64,000 bases of DNA from Alteromonas naphthalenivorans (GTDB lineage: Bacteria; Pseudomonadota; Gammaproteobacteria; Enterobacterales; Alteromonadaceae): assembly GCF_000213655.1 (NCBI RefSeq), contig NC_015554.1, positions 1,984,001 through 2,048,000 on the forward strand, in the 5' to 3' direction. Position 1 is the first letter of the stretch. Every line of letters begins with the position of its first letter. Positions 18,345 through 27,756 of this stretch are shown piece by piece. Both the position numbers and the translations under genes were made by a program. Below the pieces are notes generated by a model. The model made no database searches. It was not told where the DNA came from and saw only the letters and a list, made by a program, of their open reading frames with translations.

Positions 18345-18374
18345 AATACTGTGAATCATAATACTGTGAATCAT
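18345..18374. repeat. Perfect 15-bp tandem duplication before cmoB
   Basis: AATACTGTGAATCAT occurs twice head to tail in the cmoA-cmoB spacer, and a related GATTCACAATTAAG follows in opposite sense nearby at about 18388. It is probably a slippage duplication. Confidence 0.8.
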
Positions 18375-18415
18375 TTTGAACACTAAGATTCACAATTAAG
18401 AATACCGAGAAGAAT

Positions 18416-19399
18416 ATGACGAAACCAGAATCAGCGTGGTTTAACGACTGCTACAAATCTATTTTAGATACGCCTTTAGCGCATTGGCTACAAACCCTAC
18501 CTGCGCAAATGAATGAATGGCAAAAGAGTCAGAAACACGGTGAATTCGATAAGTGGTGTCGTCTACTTGCAAAAATTCCAACCACGACACCTTCGTCCAC
18601 TACCCTTGTTGATGAGGTTCGAATTGGTTCAGCGGATGATATAGACCAATATACCCAGAAGAAGATATTAGGGTTGCTGCAACAATTTATGCCGTGGCGC
18701 AAAGGGCCTTTCCATATGCACGGTATTCACGTTAATACCGAATGGCGTTCAGATTGGAAATGGGACAGGGTTGCCCCGCATATATCGCCACTTAAAGACA
18801 GAACCGTGCTAGATGTAGGTTGCGGTAGCGGTTATCACATGTGGCGTATGCTTGGGTGTGATGCATCTCGCGTAGTAGGCATCGACCCCACCCAGCTTTT
18901 TCTCATTCAGTTTCAAGCTATCAAACACTTTATTGCTGATAATCGCATTCACTTCTTACCGCTAGGTATTGAAGAAATGCAGCCATTGAACGCGTTTGAT
19001 ACCGTTTTTTCAATGGGCGTACTGTATCACCGAAAAGATCCTATTCAGTTTCTCACCCAACTTAAGCATCAACTGCGAAAAGGTGGAGAGCTGGTATTGG
19101 AAACCTTAGTGGTAGATGGCGATGCGCAAACCGTATTAATGGCCGGAGAACGTTATGCTCAAATGCGCAATGTATGGTTTCTACCTAGTACAGACGCCTT
19201 AACGGTTTGGCTAGCGCGTCTTGGGTTTGAAAACATCCGCGTGGTTGATAAGAACTTCACAACGCTGGATGAACAACGGGCCACTGAGTGGATTGAAGGC
19301 CAGTCATTGAAAGATTTTCTCGACCCTGAAGATATTACTCGCACCATTGAGGGGTATCCTGCACCACAACGAGCCGTGATTGTCGCGAATCGTAAATAA
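18416..19399 (+). CDS. cmoB: tRNA U34 carboxymethyltransferase CmoB
   Basis: The 327-residue enzyme transfers the carboxymethyl group of Cx-SAM to 5-hydroxyuridine at tRNA position 34, giving cmo5U. Family blocks are present: RKGPFHMHGIHVNTEWRSDW, the SAM motif VLDVGCGSGYHMWRM, and FSMGVLYHRKDPI. Its length matches E. coli CmoB (323). It is probably co-expressed with cmoA, although the 169-base spacer with a short tandem repeat leaves room for its own promoter. The assignment is firm. Confidence 0.96.
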   Translation: MTKPESAWFNDCYKSILDTPLAHWLQTLPAQMNEWQKSQKHGEFDKWCRLLAKIPTTTPSSTTLVDEVRIGSADDIDQYTQKKILGLLQQFMPWRKGPFHMHGIHVNTEWRSDWKWDRVAPHISPLKDRTVLDVGCGSGYHMWRMLGCDASRVVGIDPTQLFLIQFQAIKHFIADNRIHFLPLGIEEMQPLNAFDTVFSMGVLYHRKDPIQFLTQLKHQLRKGGELVLETLVVDGDAQTVLMAGERYAQMRNVWFLPSTDALTVWLARLGFENIRVVDKNFTTLDEQRATEWIEGQSLKDFLDPEDITRTIEGYPAPQRAVIVANRK

Positions 19400-19494
19400 G
19401 TTCACCCCTATGTAATGCAATCGTTATGTTGGCATAAATGTTGTAACCTATATTCCCCATGATGTACGTATTCTGCATTTAATAGGGTTGCAAC

Positions 19495-20376
19495 ATGGAC
19501 ATACATGGGTTTTTAAAGACACATCAGCTACCAAGTACGTATGCGGACACTGCACAAAAATGGTTCATCCCATTATGCGAACGGTTAGTTAAGCACCAAG
19601 ACGGTGCGGCAAATTCAATCAAAGCCCCATTGGTGGTCGGAATTAACGGCTGCCAAGGCTCAGGAAAATCTACGCTTACTGATTTTGTTAGCGCGTATTT
19701 AACCAGCATTTACGCTAAAAAAGTGGTTTGCCTTTCTATTGATGACTTTTATTTAGATAAATCGCAACGAAATGCGCTATCGATAAAAGTCCATCCGCTG
19801 CTTGCAACCAGAGGTGTACCCGGTACACACAATATGCCTCTTGCCCTTGATACGTTTAAGCAGCTTAAAGGCAGCGGCCAAGTGGCCCTTCCCCGTTTCA
19901 ATAAAGCGATAGACGACCCCTTCCCCGTTAATCAGTGGCCTGTAGTGACGGCGCCACCAGATATCATTATTTTAGAAGGATGGTGTGTTGGGGTAACACC
20001 GCAAAACGCTGCCGATATAAAGCAACCCATAAATAGTTTAGAAGAAAACCAAGATCCACTTGGTATTTGGCGTTCGTTTGTTAATACTGAATTATCAAAC
20101 GACTATCAAAGCTTGTTTGATCAAATCGATTATCGGGTTATGTTAAAAGCCCCCTCGTTTGAATGTGTTTACCGCTGGCGGTTAGAGCAAGAGCATAAAC
20201 TTGCTGTAGCAACCAAAGGCGCTTCTACAGGGGTAATGTCCGATGAACAAGTTGCACAGTTTATTCAGAATTACCAACGACTAACCGAACATGCACTTAA
20301 AACATTGCCTACAAAGTGTGACACTGTGTATTCGCTAGATGAAACAAGAACTATAACCGGCGAGGAAGTAAAGTAA
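19495..20376 (+). CDS. D-glycerate 3-kinase, plant GLYK-like
   Basis: The 293-residue P-loop kinase has Walker A GCQGSGKS (residues 52-59) and the family motifs LSIDDFYLDKSQRNAL, RGVPGTHNMPLALDTF, LPRFNKAIDDPFP and IIILEGWCVGV, which match the plant/fungal D-glycerate 3-kinase (GLYK) type rather than bacterial GarK. It would convert D-glycerate and ATP to 3-phosphoglycerate in the cytoplasm. It is the first gene of a four-gene operon and overlaps the phosphatase by TAATG. In this setting its glycerate would come from phosphorolysis of glucosylglycerate by the last gene, and its product is the acceptor used by the third. Confidence 0.85.
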   Translation: MDIHGFLKTHQLPSTYADTAQKWFIPLCERLVKHQDGAANSIKAPLVVGINGCQGSGKSTLTDFVSAYLTSIYAKKVVCLSIDDFYLDKSQRNALSIKVHPLLATRGVPGTHNMPLALDTFKQLKGSGQVALPRFNKAIDDPFPVNQWPVVTAPPDIIILEGWCVGVTPQNAADIKQPINSLEENQDPLGIWRSFVNTELSNDYQSLFDQIDYRVMLKAPSFECVYRWRLEQEHKLAVATKGASTGVMSDEQVAQFIQNYQRLTEHALKTLPTKCDTVYSLDETRTITGEEVK

Positions 20377-21185
20377 TGACAAGAACGCTAGTTTTCACCG
20401 ATATGGACGGCACGCTGTTAGACCACCATACCTACTCCTTTGAGGCGGCGAAACCTGCTTTAACAGCGTTGGAGTCACGAGATATACCGGTTATTCCAAC
20501 CACCAGTAAAACCTTTGCTGAGCTACAGCCTTTGCGAGAGCAAATTGGCCTTACTGGGCCATTCATCATTGAAAACGGCGCTGCCATATTCATTCCACAT
20601 GGTTTTTTCAAAAAGAAGCCTAGCGGAACCGTATGGGTAGATGGTTACTGGTGTAAATCGTTTATATCCAATAAAAATTACTGGATTAAACTTCTCGATA
20701 AAATCAAAGCAGATTTTGAAGGTGAGTTTAAACAGTTTTCGCAAATGAGTTTAGAAGAAATTCAAAGCAGCACAGGCTTAGACGAAGCGTCTGCTGCCCT
20801 AGCAGCTAAACGTCAATTTGGAGAACCTGTACTTTGGACTGGTTCTGATGAAAACAAACAAAAATTTATTGCGGCAGTTAAAGACCGTGGCGCCTATCCT
20901 CTAGAAGGCGGGCGATTTATCCATGTATCTGGCAATTGCGACAAAGGCCAAGCCCTTAAATGGCTAGCGGCTGAATACCAAAGACAACATGAAAGTCATG
21001 TTAAAACCGTTGCCCTTGGCGATGGAAAAAACGATATTGCTATGCTTGAAGCAGCACATATCGCTATACGAATTTTATCTCCGGTAAATCCTCCGCCTTC
21101 TGTTAAAAAAGACGAGGTTTATACCAGCACGTTACCTGGCCCAGAAGGCTGGAACGAAATGCTAACTCAATTGCTTTCCCTATAA
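20376..21185 (+). CDS. Glucosyl/mannosyl-3-phosphoglycerate phosphatase (HAD-IIB)
   Basis: The 269-residue HAD-superfamily phosphatase has motif I DMDGTLLD (nucleophile Asp9, Asp11), PTTSKTFAEL as motif II, and the IIENGAAIFIP and ALGDGKNDIAMLEAA blocks typical of mannosyl-3-phosphoglycerate phosphatase (MpgP/YedP). With a GpgS-type synthase next to it, the natural substrate is likely glucosyl-3-phosphoglycerate, giving glucosylglycerate. The start overlaps the kinase stop by one base. MpgP enzymes often accept both sugars, so the glucosyl assignment rests on context. Confidence 0.82.
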   Translation: MTRTLVFTDMDGTLLDHHTYSFEAAKPALTALESRDIPVIPTTSKTFAELQPLREQIGLTGPFIIENGAAIFIPHGFFKKKPSGTVWVDGYWCKSFISNKNYWIKLLDKIKADFEGEFKQFSQMSLEEIQSSTGLDEASAALAAKRQFGEPVLWTGSDENKQKFIAAVKDRGAYPLEGGRFIHVSGNCDKGQALKWLAAEYQRQHESHVKTVALGDGKNDIAMLEAAHIAIRILSPVNPPPSVKKDEVYTSTLPGPEGWNEMLTQLLSL

Positions 21186-21197
21186 TCAGGAGGACAC

Positions 21198-22421
21198 ATG
21201 GCTGATTTTTATCAAAACGGTGTGGTTACAACTTTACATAATCTTTCTCGTAGACCAACAGAGGAACTAGAAGCCGAGTTACTCCGCTTTTCACAGAAAC
21301 GCCCCATGGCACTTATCTTGCCATCACTTTTTTCAGAACTAGAAGGTGATGCCTTACCTCATATTGTTGATGAATTAACGGGCGTACCTTACTTATCGGA
21401 AATCGTGATAGGGCTAGATCGCGCTGATATGGCGCAATATAAACATGCGCTTAAGTTTTTCGACAAACTGCCTCAGCATCATCGCGTGCTTTGGAACGAC
21501 GGTCCTCGCTTGAAAGCCCTTGATGAAGAACTACAATCAAAAGGTCTTGCACCGAAAGAGTTGGGTAAAGGCCGTAATGTTTGGTATTGCATGGGTTATG
21601 TTTTAGCATCAAACCGTGCTGAGTCTGTTGCTCTGCATGATTGCGATATTGTGACGTACAACAAAGACTTGTTGGCTAAGCTTATTTACCCTGTCGCAAA
21701 CCCGAATTTTAACTACGAGTTCTGTAAGGGCTACTATGCCCGTGTAGCGAACGGTAAAATTAACGGCCGCGTATCTCGATTATTAGTGACGCCGTTATTA
21801 CGCGCACTTAAGCGTATTATGGGTGACAACGAATACCTTGAGTTTATGGACAGCTTCCGCTATCCATTAGCCGGAGAATTTTCGTTCCGCCGCGATGTGC
21901 TAAACGATATTCGCATTCCAAGTGATTGGGGCTTAGAAATTGGCGTACTATCTGAAATGCATCGCAATTATTCGCACAATCGCCTTTGCCAAGCCGACAT
22001 TTGCGACATTTACGATCACAAGCACCAAGATTTGTCGCTTAATGATGAACATGGTGGCTTATCTAAAATGTCTATCGACATTACTAAGGCCATCTTTAGA
22101 AAGTTGGCTACCCAAGGTTATACCTTTAGTAACGAGATGTTCCGCTCTATCAAGGCTACGTATTTCAGAATTGCGCTAGACTTTATTGAGACCTATCACA
22201 ACGACGCAGTCATGAACGGTCTTACGCTTGATATTCACAGTGAAGAAAAAGCAGTTGAAATGTTCGCCAGTAACATCATGAAAGCTGGACAGAACTTTTT
22301 AGAAAACCCAATGGAAACCCCTTTCATTCCAAGTTGGAACCGAGTAACCAGCGCTGTGCCAGATATTCTCGAGCGCTTGCTGGAGGCCGTTGAAGCTGAC
22401 ACCGCAGAATTTATGGAGTAA
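21198..22421 (+). CDS. gpgS: Glucosyl-3-phosphoglycerate synthase (GT81)
   Basis: The 407-residue GT-A glycosyltransferase has the metal-binding DxD in ALHDCDIVTY (Asp148, Asp150) and the acceptor-site region PLAGEFSFRRD and WGLEIGVLSEM seen in GpgS. GpgS joins glucose from an NDP-glucose to 3-phosphoglycerate, the first step of glucosylglycerate synthesis. It has a strong AGGAGGAC ribosome site and is six bases upstream of the phosphorylase. Mannosyl-3-phosphoglycerate synthase is the closest alternative, but the GH13_18 partner supports glucose. Confidence 0.87.
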   Translation: MADFYQNGVVTTLHNLSRRPTEELEAELLRFSQKRPMALILPSLFSELEGDALPHIVDELTGVPYLSEIVIGLDRADMAQYKHALKFFDKLPQHHRVLWNDGPRLKALDEELQSKGLAPKELGKGRNVWYCMGYVLASNRAESVALHDCDIVTYNKDLLAKLIYPVANPNFNYEFCKGYYARVANGKINGRVSRLLVTPLLRALKRIMGDNEYLEFMDSFRYPLAGEFSFRRDVLNDIRIPSDWGLEIGVLSEMHRNYSHNRLCQADICDIYDHKHQDLSLNDEHGGLSKMSIDITKAIFRKLATQGYTFSNEMFRSIKATYFRIALDFIETYHNDAVMNGLTLDIHSEEKAVEMFASNIMKAGQNFLENPMETPFIPSWNRVTSAVPDILERLLEAVEADTAEFME

Positions 22422-22427
22422 TAGACA

Positions 22428-24182
22428 ATGACATGGCAAGTACTCCATGACAAAGTGAAGCACCATCTAGAATATATCTATGCTGACGTGCCCCTTGAGC
22501 ATTCATTAGAAAGCTTAACCATGTCGTTGATGGAGACAATGGGTATTAAGCCTGATGAAGATGTTTCACTTCCTCAATCCCATTCTAATTATTGGGACGA
22601 GGATGACATCATCATGATCACCTATGGCGATAGTGTTATTGATGGCGACGAACGACCGCTCGTTACCCTCAATCGCTTTTTAAATCGCTATAGTAAGAAC
22701 ACTATCAATAATGTGCACATTCTGCCTTTCTTTCCATACAGTTCAGACGATGGCTTTTCGGTTATCGACTATTCAAGTGTGAATGAAGCCTTGGGCAGCT
22801 GGGACGATATTGAAGCCATTGCAAAAGACTACGGGTTAATGACTGATCTTGTGATTAACCACTGTTCTGCACGCAGTGTATGGTTCGATAACTTCATCAA
22901 AGGTGAAGGTCCAGGTTCAGATTTCTTCTTTACTGGGGATCCCGCGGACGATTTGTCTATCGTTACCCGCCCTAGGGTTTCGCCTTTATTGCGTGAAACA
23001 GAAACCAAAGATGGCACTAAACATGTTTGGTGTACTTTCAGTCATGACCAAGTCGATTTTGATTTCAGGAACCCTAAGGTACTTCTTACGTTCATTGATA
23101 TCATTCGTTTGTATATCGACAAGGGCGCAAAAATATTCCGCTTAGACGCGGTGGCGTTTTTGTGGAAAATTGTTGGCACTAACTGCATTAACCTTCCTCA
23201 AACTCATGAGGTTATTAGGTTAATTCGCACGCTGATTGAACATGTCGACCCGTCTATTATTATCATTACTGAGACCAATATCCCCAACAGGGAAAATTTG
23301 ACCTATTTCGGTAATGCCAATGAAGCCCATGCTATTTATAACTTTTCATTGCCACCACTATTGGTCAACACCTTGGTAACGGGTAATTGTAAGTACTTAA
23401 AGAGTTGGATGATGAGCATGCCACCTGCGCAAAACGGTACGGCATACTTTAACTTCATTGCATCGCACGATGGTATTGGCCTTCGCCCTGCCGAAGGGTT
23501 GCTAGACGATGAAGAAATTTCAGAACTTGTGCATACCATGCAAAACTTTGGTGGCAAAATTTCGTGGCGCGCGTCTGATCATGGGCAACAAAAGCCTTAT
23601 GAAATAAACATTACGTTATTTGATGCGTTACAGGGAACAACAAAAGGCCCGGATAAATGGCAGATAGACCGCTTTATCTGTGCGCACGCCATTATGCTGG
23701 GAATGGAAGGTATTCCAGGCATTTATATTCATAGTTTATTAGGTACGTCTAACGACTATGAAAAAGTGGCTAATACAGGTCAAAACCGTTCAATCAACCG
23801 TAGACGTTGGGATTTCAAAGAGCTAGAAGCCTTGCTTGATTCGCCCTATTCTCAGCATCACAAAGTATTGACGCGATTGTCTCAGTTAATTCGAATTCGT
23901 AAAGCTCAGCCAGCATTCCACCCGAATGCTACGCAATTCACGTTGCAGCTTAACGAAAGTATTTTCGGTTATTGGCGACAAAGCTTAGACAGAAAGCAAA
24001 GTATCTTCTGCATTAGTAATGTGTCGGATGAAGAGCAAACTATTCTACTGTCAGATATCAATTTGATTGGTACTGATAACTGGATAGATCTTGTGACTCG
24101 CCAGCAAATTGCCTTGTCGGATGCCTTTTTGCAATTGAAGCCCTACCAGGTACTTTGGATAAGCAACCAAGACTTTGAGTAA
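22428..24182 (+). CDS. GH13_18 phosphorylase, likely glucosylglycerate phosphorylase
   Basis: The 584-residue alpha-amylase-family protein belongs to the sucrose phosphorylase subfamily: [20 protein letters not shown] is characteristic, the nucleophile is Asp240 ([12 protein letters not shown]), the acid/base Glu282 (ITETNIPN) and the transition-state Asp348 (ASHDGIG). Subfamily members use sucrose, glucosylglycerol or glucosylglycerate with phosphate. The neighbours (GpgS, phosphatase, glycerate kinase) make glucosylglycerate the best substrate, giving glucose 1-phosphate and D-glycerate. It is longer than typical sucrose phosphorylase (about 500), like characterised glucosylglycerate phosphorylases. 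Substrate choice is inference; family is clear. Confidence 0.85.
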   Translation: MTWQVLHDKVKHHLEYIYADVPLEHSLESLTMSLMETMGIKPDEDVSLPQSHSNYWDEDDIIMITYGDSVIDGDERPLVTLNRFLNRYSKNTINNVHILPFFPYSSDDGFSVIDYSSVNEALGSWDDIEAIAKDYGLMTDLVINHCSARSVWFDNFIKGEGPGSDFFFTGDPADDLSIVTRPRVSPLLRETETKDGTKHVWCTFSHDQVDFDFRNPKVLLTFIDIIRLYIDKGAKIFRLDAVAFLWKIVGTNCINLPQTHEVIRLIRTLIEHVDPSIIIITETNIPNRENLTYFGNANEAHAIYNFSLPPLLVNTLVTGNCKYLKSWMMSMPPAQNGTAYFNFIASHDGIGLRPAEGLLDDEEISELVHTMQNFGGKISWRASDHGQQKPYEINITLFDALQGTTKGPDKWQIDRFICAHAIMLGMEGIPGIYIHSLLGTSNDYEKVANTGQNRSINRRRWDFKELEALLDSPYSQHHKVLTRLSQLIRIRKAQPAFHPNATQFTLQLNESIFGYWRQSLDRKQSIFCISNVSDEEQTILLSDINLIGTDNWIDLVTRQQIALSDAFLQLKPYQVLWISNQDFE

Positions 24183-24217
24183 CCTCACATTCTTGAGCTC
24201 TTCATTACCCTTTTCTA

Positions 24218-24242
24218 AACGGCGCTTATAGCGCCGTTTTTG
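24218..24242 (+). terminator. Terminator of the glucosylglycerate operon
   Basis: ACGGCGCT-TATA-GCGCCGT forms an A-flanked hairpin followed by five T residues. Confidence 0.9.
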
Positions 24243-24332
24243 TTATAATTTCCTTATCGTCATTGCCTAATACATTGGTTTATTGGCGCATTTAGGTGAT
24301 AATCACCACCCTCAAATTAGGGAGTGGTTTTC

Positions 24333-25568
24333 ATGTCTTCAAAATGGTTATCGTTAGAACACGCATTAGAAAAAGCAATTGATGCAACGAGCATCTTGGG
24401 TGAATCTGAAACCATTGAGTTAAGTCGCGCCTTAGGAAGAATTACCGCCTCTGAAGTTCATGCTTCTTTATCTGTGCCGCCGTGGGATAACTCGGCAATG
24501 GATGGCTTTGCTATTAATGCGGCTGATAGTCGAGAAGACACGCTTATGCCTATTCAGGGTACCATTACCGCTGGCATGGCCGAAGACGAACCTTTAAAAC
24601 CCGGTCACGCGATAAAAATCATGACGGGCGCACCAGTACCTCCAGGCGCCGATGCCGTAGTGATGGTCGAAAATACCCATACCAAAGGCAATAGCGTAAC
24701 TATTAATAAGTTGCCGTCTAGTGGCGAAAACATTCGCAAGAAAGAAGCGGATATTAAAATTGGACAGTCACTGGTAAATCAAGGTATTCGATTACAGCCA
24801 CAGCACCTTATGTTGTTGTCTTCACAGGGGCTCACTACGGTAGACGTAGTAAAACAAGTTAAGGTGGGTGTTGTCGCCACAGGCTCTGAACTAGCTCAAC
24901 CTGGCGAACCCTGCTTACCTACCCAAATATATGAGTCGAATCGTATTGGTGTGAGTGCCCTACTTTCAGAGTTGGGCGTAGAGATTATCGACTTCGGCAT
25001 AGTAAAAGACGATGAACAATCACTTACCGCCCTGTTCAAAGAAGCAAGCGAACGGGTAGATGTGATGGTAAGTAGTGGTGGCGTGTCGGTTGGCGATGCC
25101 GATTATGTGAAAGACGTAATAGACGCTTTAGGTAGTATCGACTTTTGGAAAGTGGCAATTAAACCGGGTAAACCTTTTGCCTTAGGCCATATTGGCAATA
25201 CCTTGTTTTGTGGTTTGCCTGGTAACCCTGTTTCTGCCTTTGTAACCGCTAAACTTCTTGTTACCCCGTTAATCAGAAAAATGCAGGGTGAACAGCAAGT
25301 TCGTAAGCCGCTAACCGTTAATGCCACGGTAACATGCGACATTAAACGTCGTGCTGGCCGTCGGGATTTTCAGCGTGCCACGATAACCTACGATGAAAAC
25401 TTCAACCTTCTGGTAACGCCGTTTCGCACACAAAGTTCTGGTGTCATGACGTCTATTACCGCAGCAAATTGTTTAATGATAATTCACGAAGACATCAGTC
25501 ATGTTGAAAAAGGCACAACCCTGCCTGTTATTCCTTTTGATTTACTTTCACCTGAATCGGATCTGTAG
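24333..25568 (+). CDS. moeA: Molybdopterin molybdenumtransferase MoeA
   Basis: The 411-residue enzyme inserts molybdate into adenylated molybdopterin in molybdenum cofactor synthesis. MoeA blocks are clear: VPPWDNSAMDGFAINAADS, IMTGAPVPPGADAVVMVE, VGVVATGSEL, SSGGVSVGDADYVKD and CGLPGNPVSAFVT. I prefer ATG 24333 over GTG 24324 because it leaves a GGAG nine bases upstream and gives the usual start. A MATE exporter follows after two bases. moaA/moeB-type genes are not in view; a nucleotidyltransferase possibly linked to Mo-cofactor lies downstream on the other strand. Confidence 0.94.
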   Translation: MSSKWLSLEHALEKAIDATSILGESETIELSRALGRITASEVHASLSVPPWDNSAMDGFAINAADSREDTLMPIQGTITAGMAEDEPLKPGHAIKIMTGAPVPPGADAVVMVENTHTKGNSVTINKLPSSGENIRKKEADIKIGQSLVNQGIRLQPQHLMLLSSQGLTTVDVVKQVKVGVVATGSELAQPGEPCLPTQIYESNRIGVSALLSELGVEIIDFGIVKDDEQSLTALFKEASERVDVMVSSGGVSVGDADYVKDVIDALGSIDFWKVAIKPGKPFALGHIGNTLFCGLPGNPVSAFVTAKLLVTPLIRKMQGEQQVRKPLTVNATVTCDIKRRAGRRDFQRATITYDENFNLLVTPFRTQSSGVMTSITAANCLMIIHEDISHVEKGTTLPVIPFDLLSPESDL

Positions 25569-25570
25569 CC

Positions 25571-26935
25571 TTGAAGAACAAACGTTATCTACTTGAAGGT
25601 AGAGATATTATAAAGCTGGCTTGGCCACTATTAATTGCGCAAATTACCCAAATGCTAATGGGCGTGAGCGATACCATTATGGCTGGCCGTTATAGTGCGA
25701 CTGATATGGCTGCGGTGGCCCTTGGTTTTAGTATTACCGTACCTTTGTTGTGTTTTATACAAGGTATTGCGCTAGCTTTACCGCCCATTATTTCAAGGCT
25801 TCAAGGTACAAAAGACATCACCGGTATTGCCAATGCCAGTCAACAAGCAGGCTACTTAGTGTGTTTCGTTGGTGTAGCGATGGCCGCGCTTATTCCCTTT
25901 GCTGGTAACATCGTATCGCTATTCCCCATGGCAGATGAGCTTCATACCATCACCGTGGATTATGTGGTTTACGTGCTGTGTGCCATGCCGGGATTCGCGC
26001 TTTATCAATGGCTAAGAAACTACTGTGAAGGGCTAGGTAAAACCAAACCTACCATGTTAATTACCGTGATTGGTTTAATGGCCAATATACTCGGTAACTA
26101 CCTTTTCATTTACGGTATTGGCCCTATTCCTGCTTTTGGTGGCGCGGGTTGTGGTGTAGCAACAGCTATTGTTATTTACACCATGCTAATTGCTACCTTC
26201 ATTTACGTACGTTTTAGCCCGGCACTAAAAAAATATCAGCTTTTCGATACGTACTACAAGCCGTCTGTGGTTGCCATAAAGCGTACCTTCAAGCTTGGCC
26301 TTCCTATCGCCATGACGTTATTGTTTGAAGTAACCTTATTTGCGGTAGTGGCACTATTGCTTGCGCCTTTTGGATCCACCACAGTTGCCGCCCACCAAGT
26401 AGCCCTTAATTTCTCGGCACTCATGTTTATGGTACCCATGAGTATTGGTATGGCGGCGTCTATTCGTATAGGTTATCGCATTGGCCAAAATAATAGACGG
26501 CAAGCTAAAATTGCCGCAAAGTGCTCGATTTTAATCGGCTTTGTTACCGCGGCTTGTACTGCAACGTTCACGCTAAGTGCCAAAGCATTCATCATTGGGC
26601 TTTATACCAGCGATGAGGCGGTTTACCAAATGGCGAATGCCCTACTTATTTATGCGGCCATTTTTCAACTTTCAGACGCTATACAAGTAATATCAGCCAA
26701 TGCGCTTCGTGGCTACAAAGACACTACCGCCATGTTTATCATTACGTTTGTGTCTTACTGGTTAATTGGTTTGCCCACCGGCGTAATATTAGGCCGTACC
26801 AATTGGATAACGGCAGAGCCGATGTCTGCTGGCGGCTTTTGGATTGGATTTATTGTAGGATTAAGTGCGGCTGCCATTATGCTAGGCGCTAGACTTTATT
26901 ATATTCAACGCCCTAGCTACCGCTACGCCACGTAA
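25571..26935 (+). CDS. MATE-family efflux transporter (NorM-like)
   Basis: The 454-residue protein has twelve hydrophobic segments and the MATE signatures AWPLLIAQITQMLMGVSDTI near the N-terminus and the second-half repeat GLPIAMTLLFEVTLFAVVAL. NorM-type members export cationic drugs by Na+ or H+ antiport. It begins with TTG two bases after the moeA stop, which suggests coupling to moeA translation although no functional link is evident. Its substrate cannot be predicted from sequence. Confidence 0.9.
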   Translation: MKNKRYLLEGRDIIKLAWPLLIAQITQMLMGVSDTIMAGRYSATDMAAVALGFSITVPLLCFIQGIALALPPIISRLQGTKDITGIANASQQAGYLVCFVGVAMAALIPFAGNIVSLFPMADELHTITVDYVVYVLCAMPGFALYQWLRNYCEGLGKTKPTMLITVIGLMANILGNYLFIYGIGPIPAFGGAGCGVATAIVIYTMLIATFIYVRFSPALKKYQLFDTYYKPSVVAIKRTFKLGLPIAMTLLFEVTLFAVVALLLAPFGSTTVAAHQVALNFSALMFMVPMSIGMAASIRIGYRIGQNNRRQAKIAAKCSILIGFVTAACTATFTLSAKAFIIGLYTSDEAVYQMANALLIYAAIFQLSDAIQVISANALRGYKDTTAMFIITFVSYWLIGLPTGVILGRTNWITAEPMSAGGFWIGFIVGLSAAAIMLGARLYYIQRPSYRYAT

Positions 26936-26950
26936 TTTCATTGATGACCT

Positions 26951-26983
26951 GCCTATCGGTTACACCTTCTGGCTCCGATAGGC
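26951..26983. terminator. Hairpin at the convergent MATE/nucleotidyltransferase ends
   Basis: GCCTATCGG pairs perfectly with CCGATAGGC over a 15-base loop that overlaps the last codons of the minus-strand gene. There is no T-run, so a terminator role is only possible. Confidence 0.35.
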
Positions 26984-27676
26984 GTTCCAATCACTAGGCG
27001 CATCAATATCAAATGCAGATTCGGGGTGATTGACACCAATCGCCTGCCCTTTGTCTTTCCAGTCTTCTATTACTTTTTTAGCACCTTTATCGCCCCTTAG
27101 CGCAAGTAAGCTGTCAAATGCCGCTTTGGGGAATATAGCAGGCACTGTCGCTTTTATTTTCACTTTCTCTTCAAGATCGCGTTTATGCCACTGACTGTAA
27201 ATGATGTGATTGGGGTTTGATGGAATTTCGTTAAGCAATGCTTGCAGTGTAGCGGTAGTAACACTGGCTAAGTCGGCTAAGTGTACTAACAAATGGGTGT
27301 ACTCATTGTCGGTAGCCTGCTTGAGGCTTTTTTCCAGCATAAGGCTCTTTTCCAGCATAAGACTCTTTTCCAGCATAAGAGCCTGCAGACCACAACGAAT
27401 ACTCGACGCAATGCCTTCACGCCACAACGGGTTGTAACACACCTTAGTGCTATTGCTACCTTGAGCTGCGTTTGCCTTAATCATACCGACAACATCAACA
27501 ACATCGCTGTGCCAACGCCCAGTAACTACATAAGTACCGGCAAGATTAAGCCCGTGTAACTGCTGCAAAGAATTTTGGATTAACGGCAACCCATTGTAAT
27601 GCGGGGAAAGTAGCTTGTTACTGCCATAACGCTTACTTTCCCCACCCGCCAACAGTATGCTTGCGACTTTACTCAT
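26960..27676 (-). CDS. MobA/MocA-like nucleotidyltransferase with an internal hexapeptide repeat
   Basis: The 238-residue GT-A-fold NTP transferase has the N-terminal signature ILLAGGESKRYGSNKLL and the later HLADLASVTTATLQALL region typical of the MobA/MocA family, which attaches CMP or GMP to molybdopterin. A CoxE-type and a MoxR-type gene lie upstream on the same strand, the set that accompanies molybdenum hydroxylases, which favours MocA-like cytidylylation. An unusual insert near residue 100 repeats LMLEKS three times, encoded by three 18-bp tandem units. It probably forms a helical loop that does not disturb the fold. Confidence 0.8.
   Translation of the reverse strand: MSKVASILLAGGESKRYGSNKLLSPHYNGLPLIQNSLQQLHGLNLAGTYVVTGRWHSDVVDVVGMIKANAAQGSNSTKVCYNPLWREGIASSIRCGLQALMLEKSLMLEKSLMLEKSLKQATDNEYTHLLVHLADLASVTTATLQALLNEIPSNPNHIIYSQWHKRDLEEKVKIKATVPAIFPKAAFDSLLALRGDKGAKKVIEDWKDKGQAIGVNHPESAFDIDAPSDWNAYRSQKV
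27327..27380. repeat. Three 18-bp in-frame tandem repeats
   Basis: Units of CTCTTTTCCAGCATAAGA (two perfect, one with two changes) lie inside the nucleotidyltransferase gene and encode LMLEKS repeats. The unit length is a multiple of three, so copy-number change keeps the frame. Confidence 0.92.
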
Positions 27677-27756
27677 TTTATATAACTCTCAGCGTCTAAC
27701 TCACTCTCTAACACACTGAGAGAACGGCTTATGAAAAATGGCCATACAAACAATGC

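Noticed and set aside
19429..19454. Promoter for the glucosylglycerate operon (TTGGCA and TATATT)
   Set aside because: The spacer is only 14 bases, too short for a normal sigma-70 promoter.
27327..27380. CRISPR-like repeat array
   Set aside because: Units are contiguous 18-mers with no spacers and lie in a coding frame. No cas genes are present in the window.
27293..27559. Plus-strand frames with repeated FQHK/SSIRLF segments
   Set aside because: They are the other-strand shadow of the LMLEKS repeats within the nucleotidyltransferase gene, which has clear family motifs.
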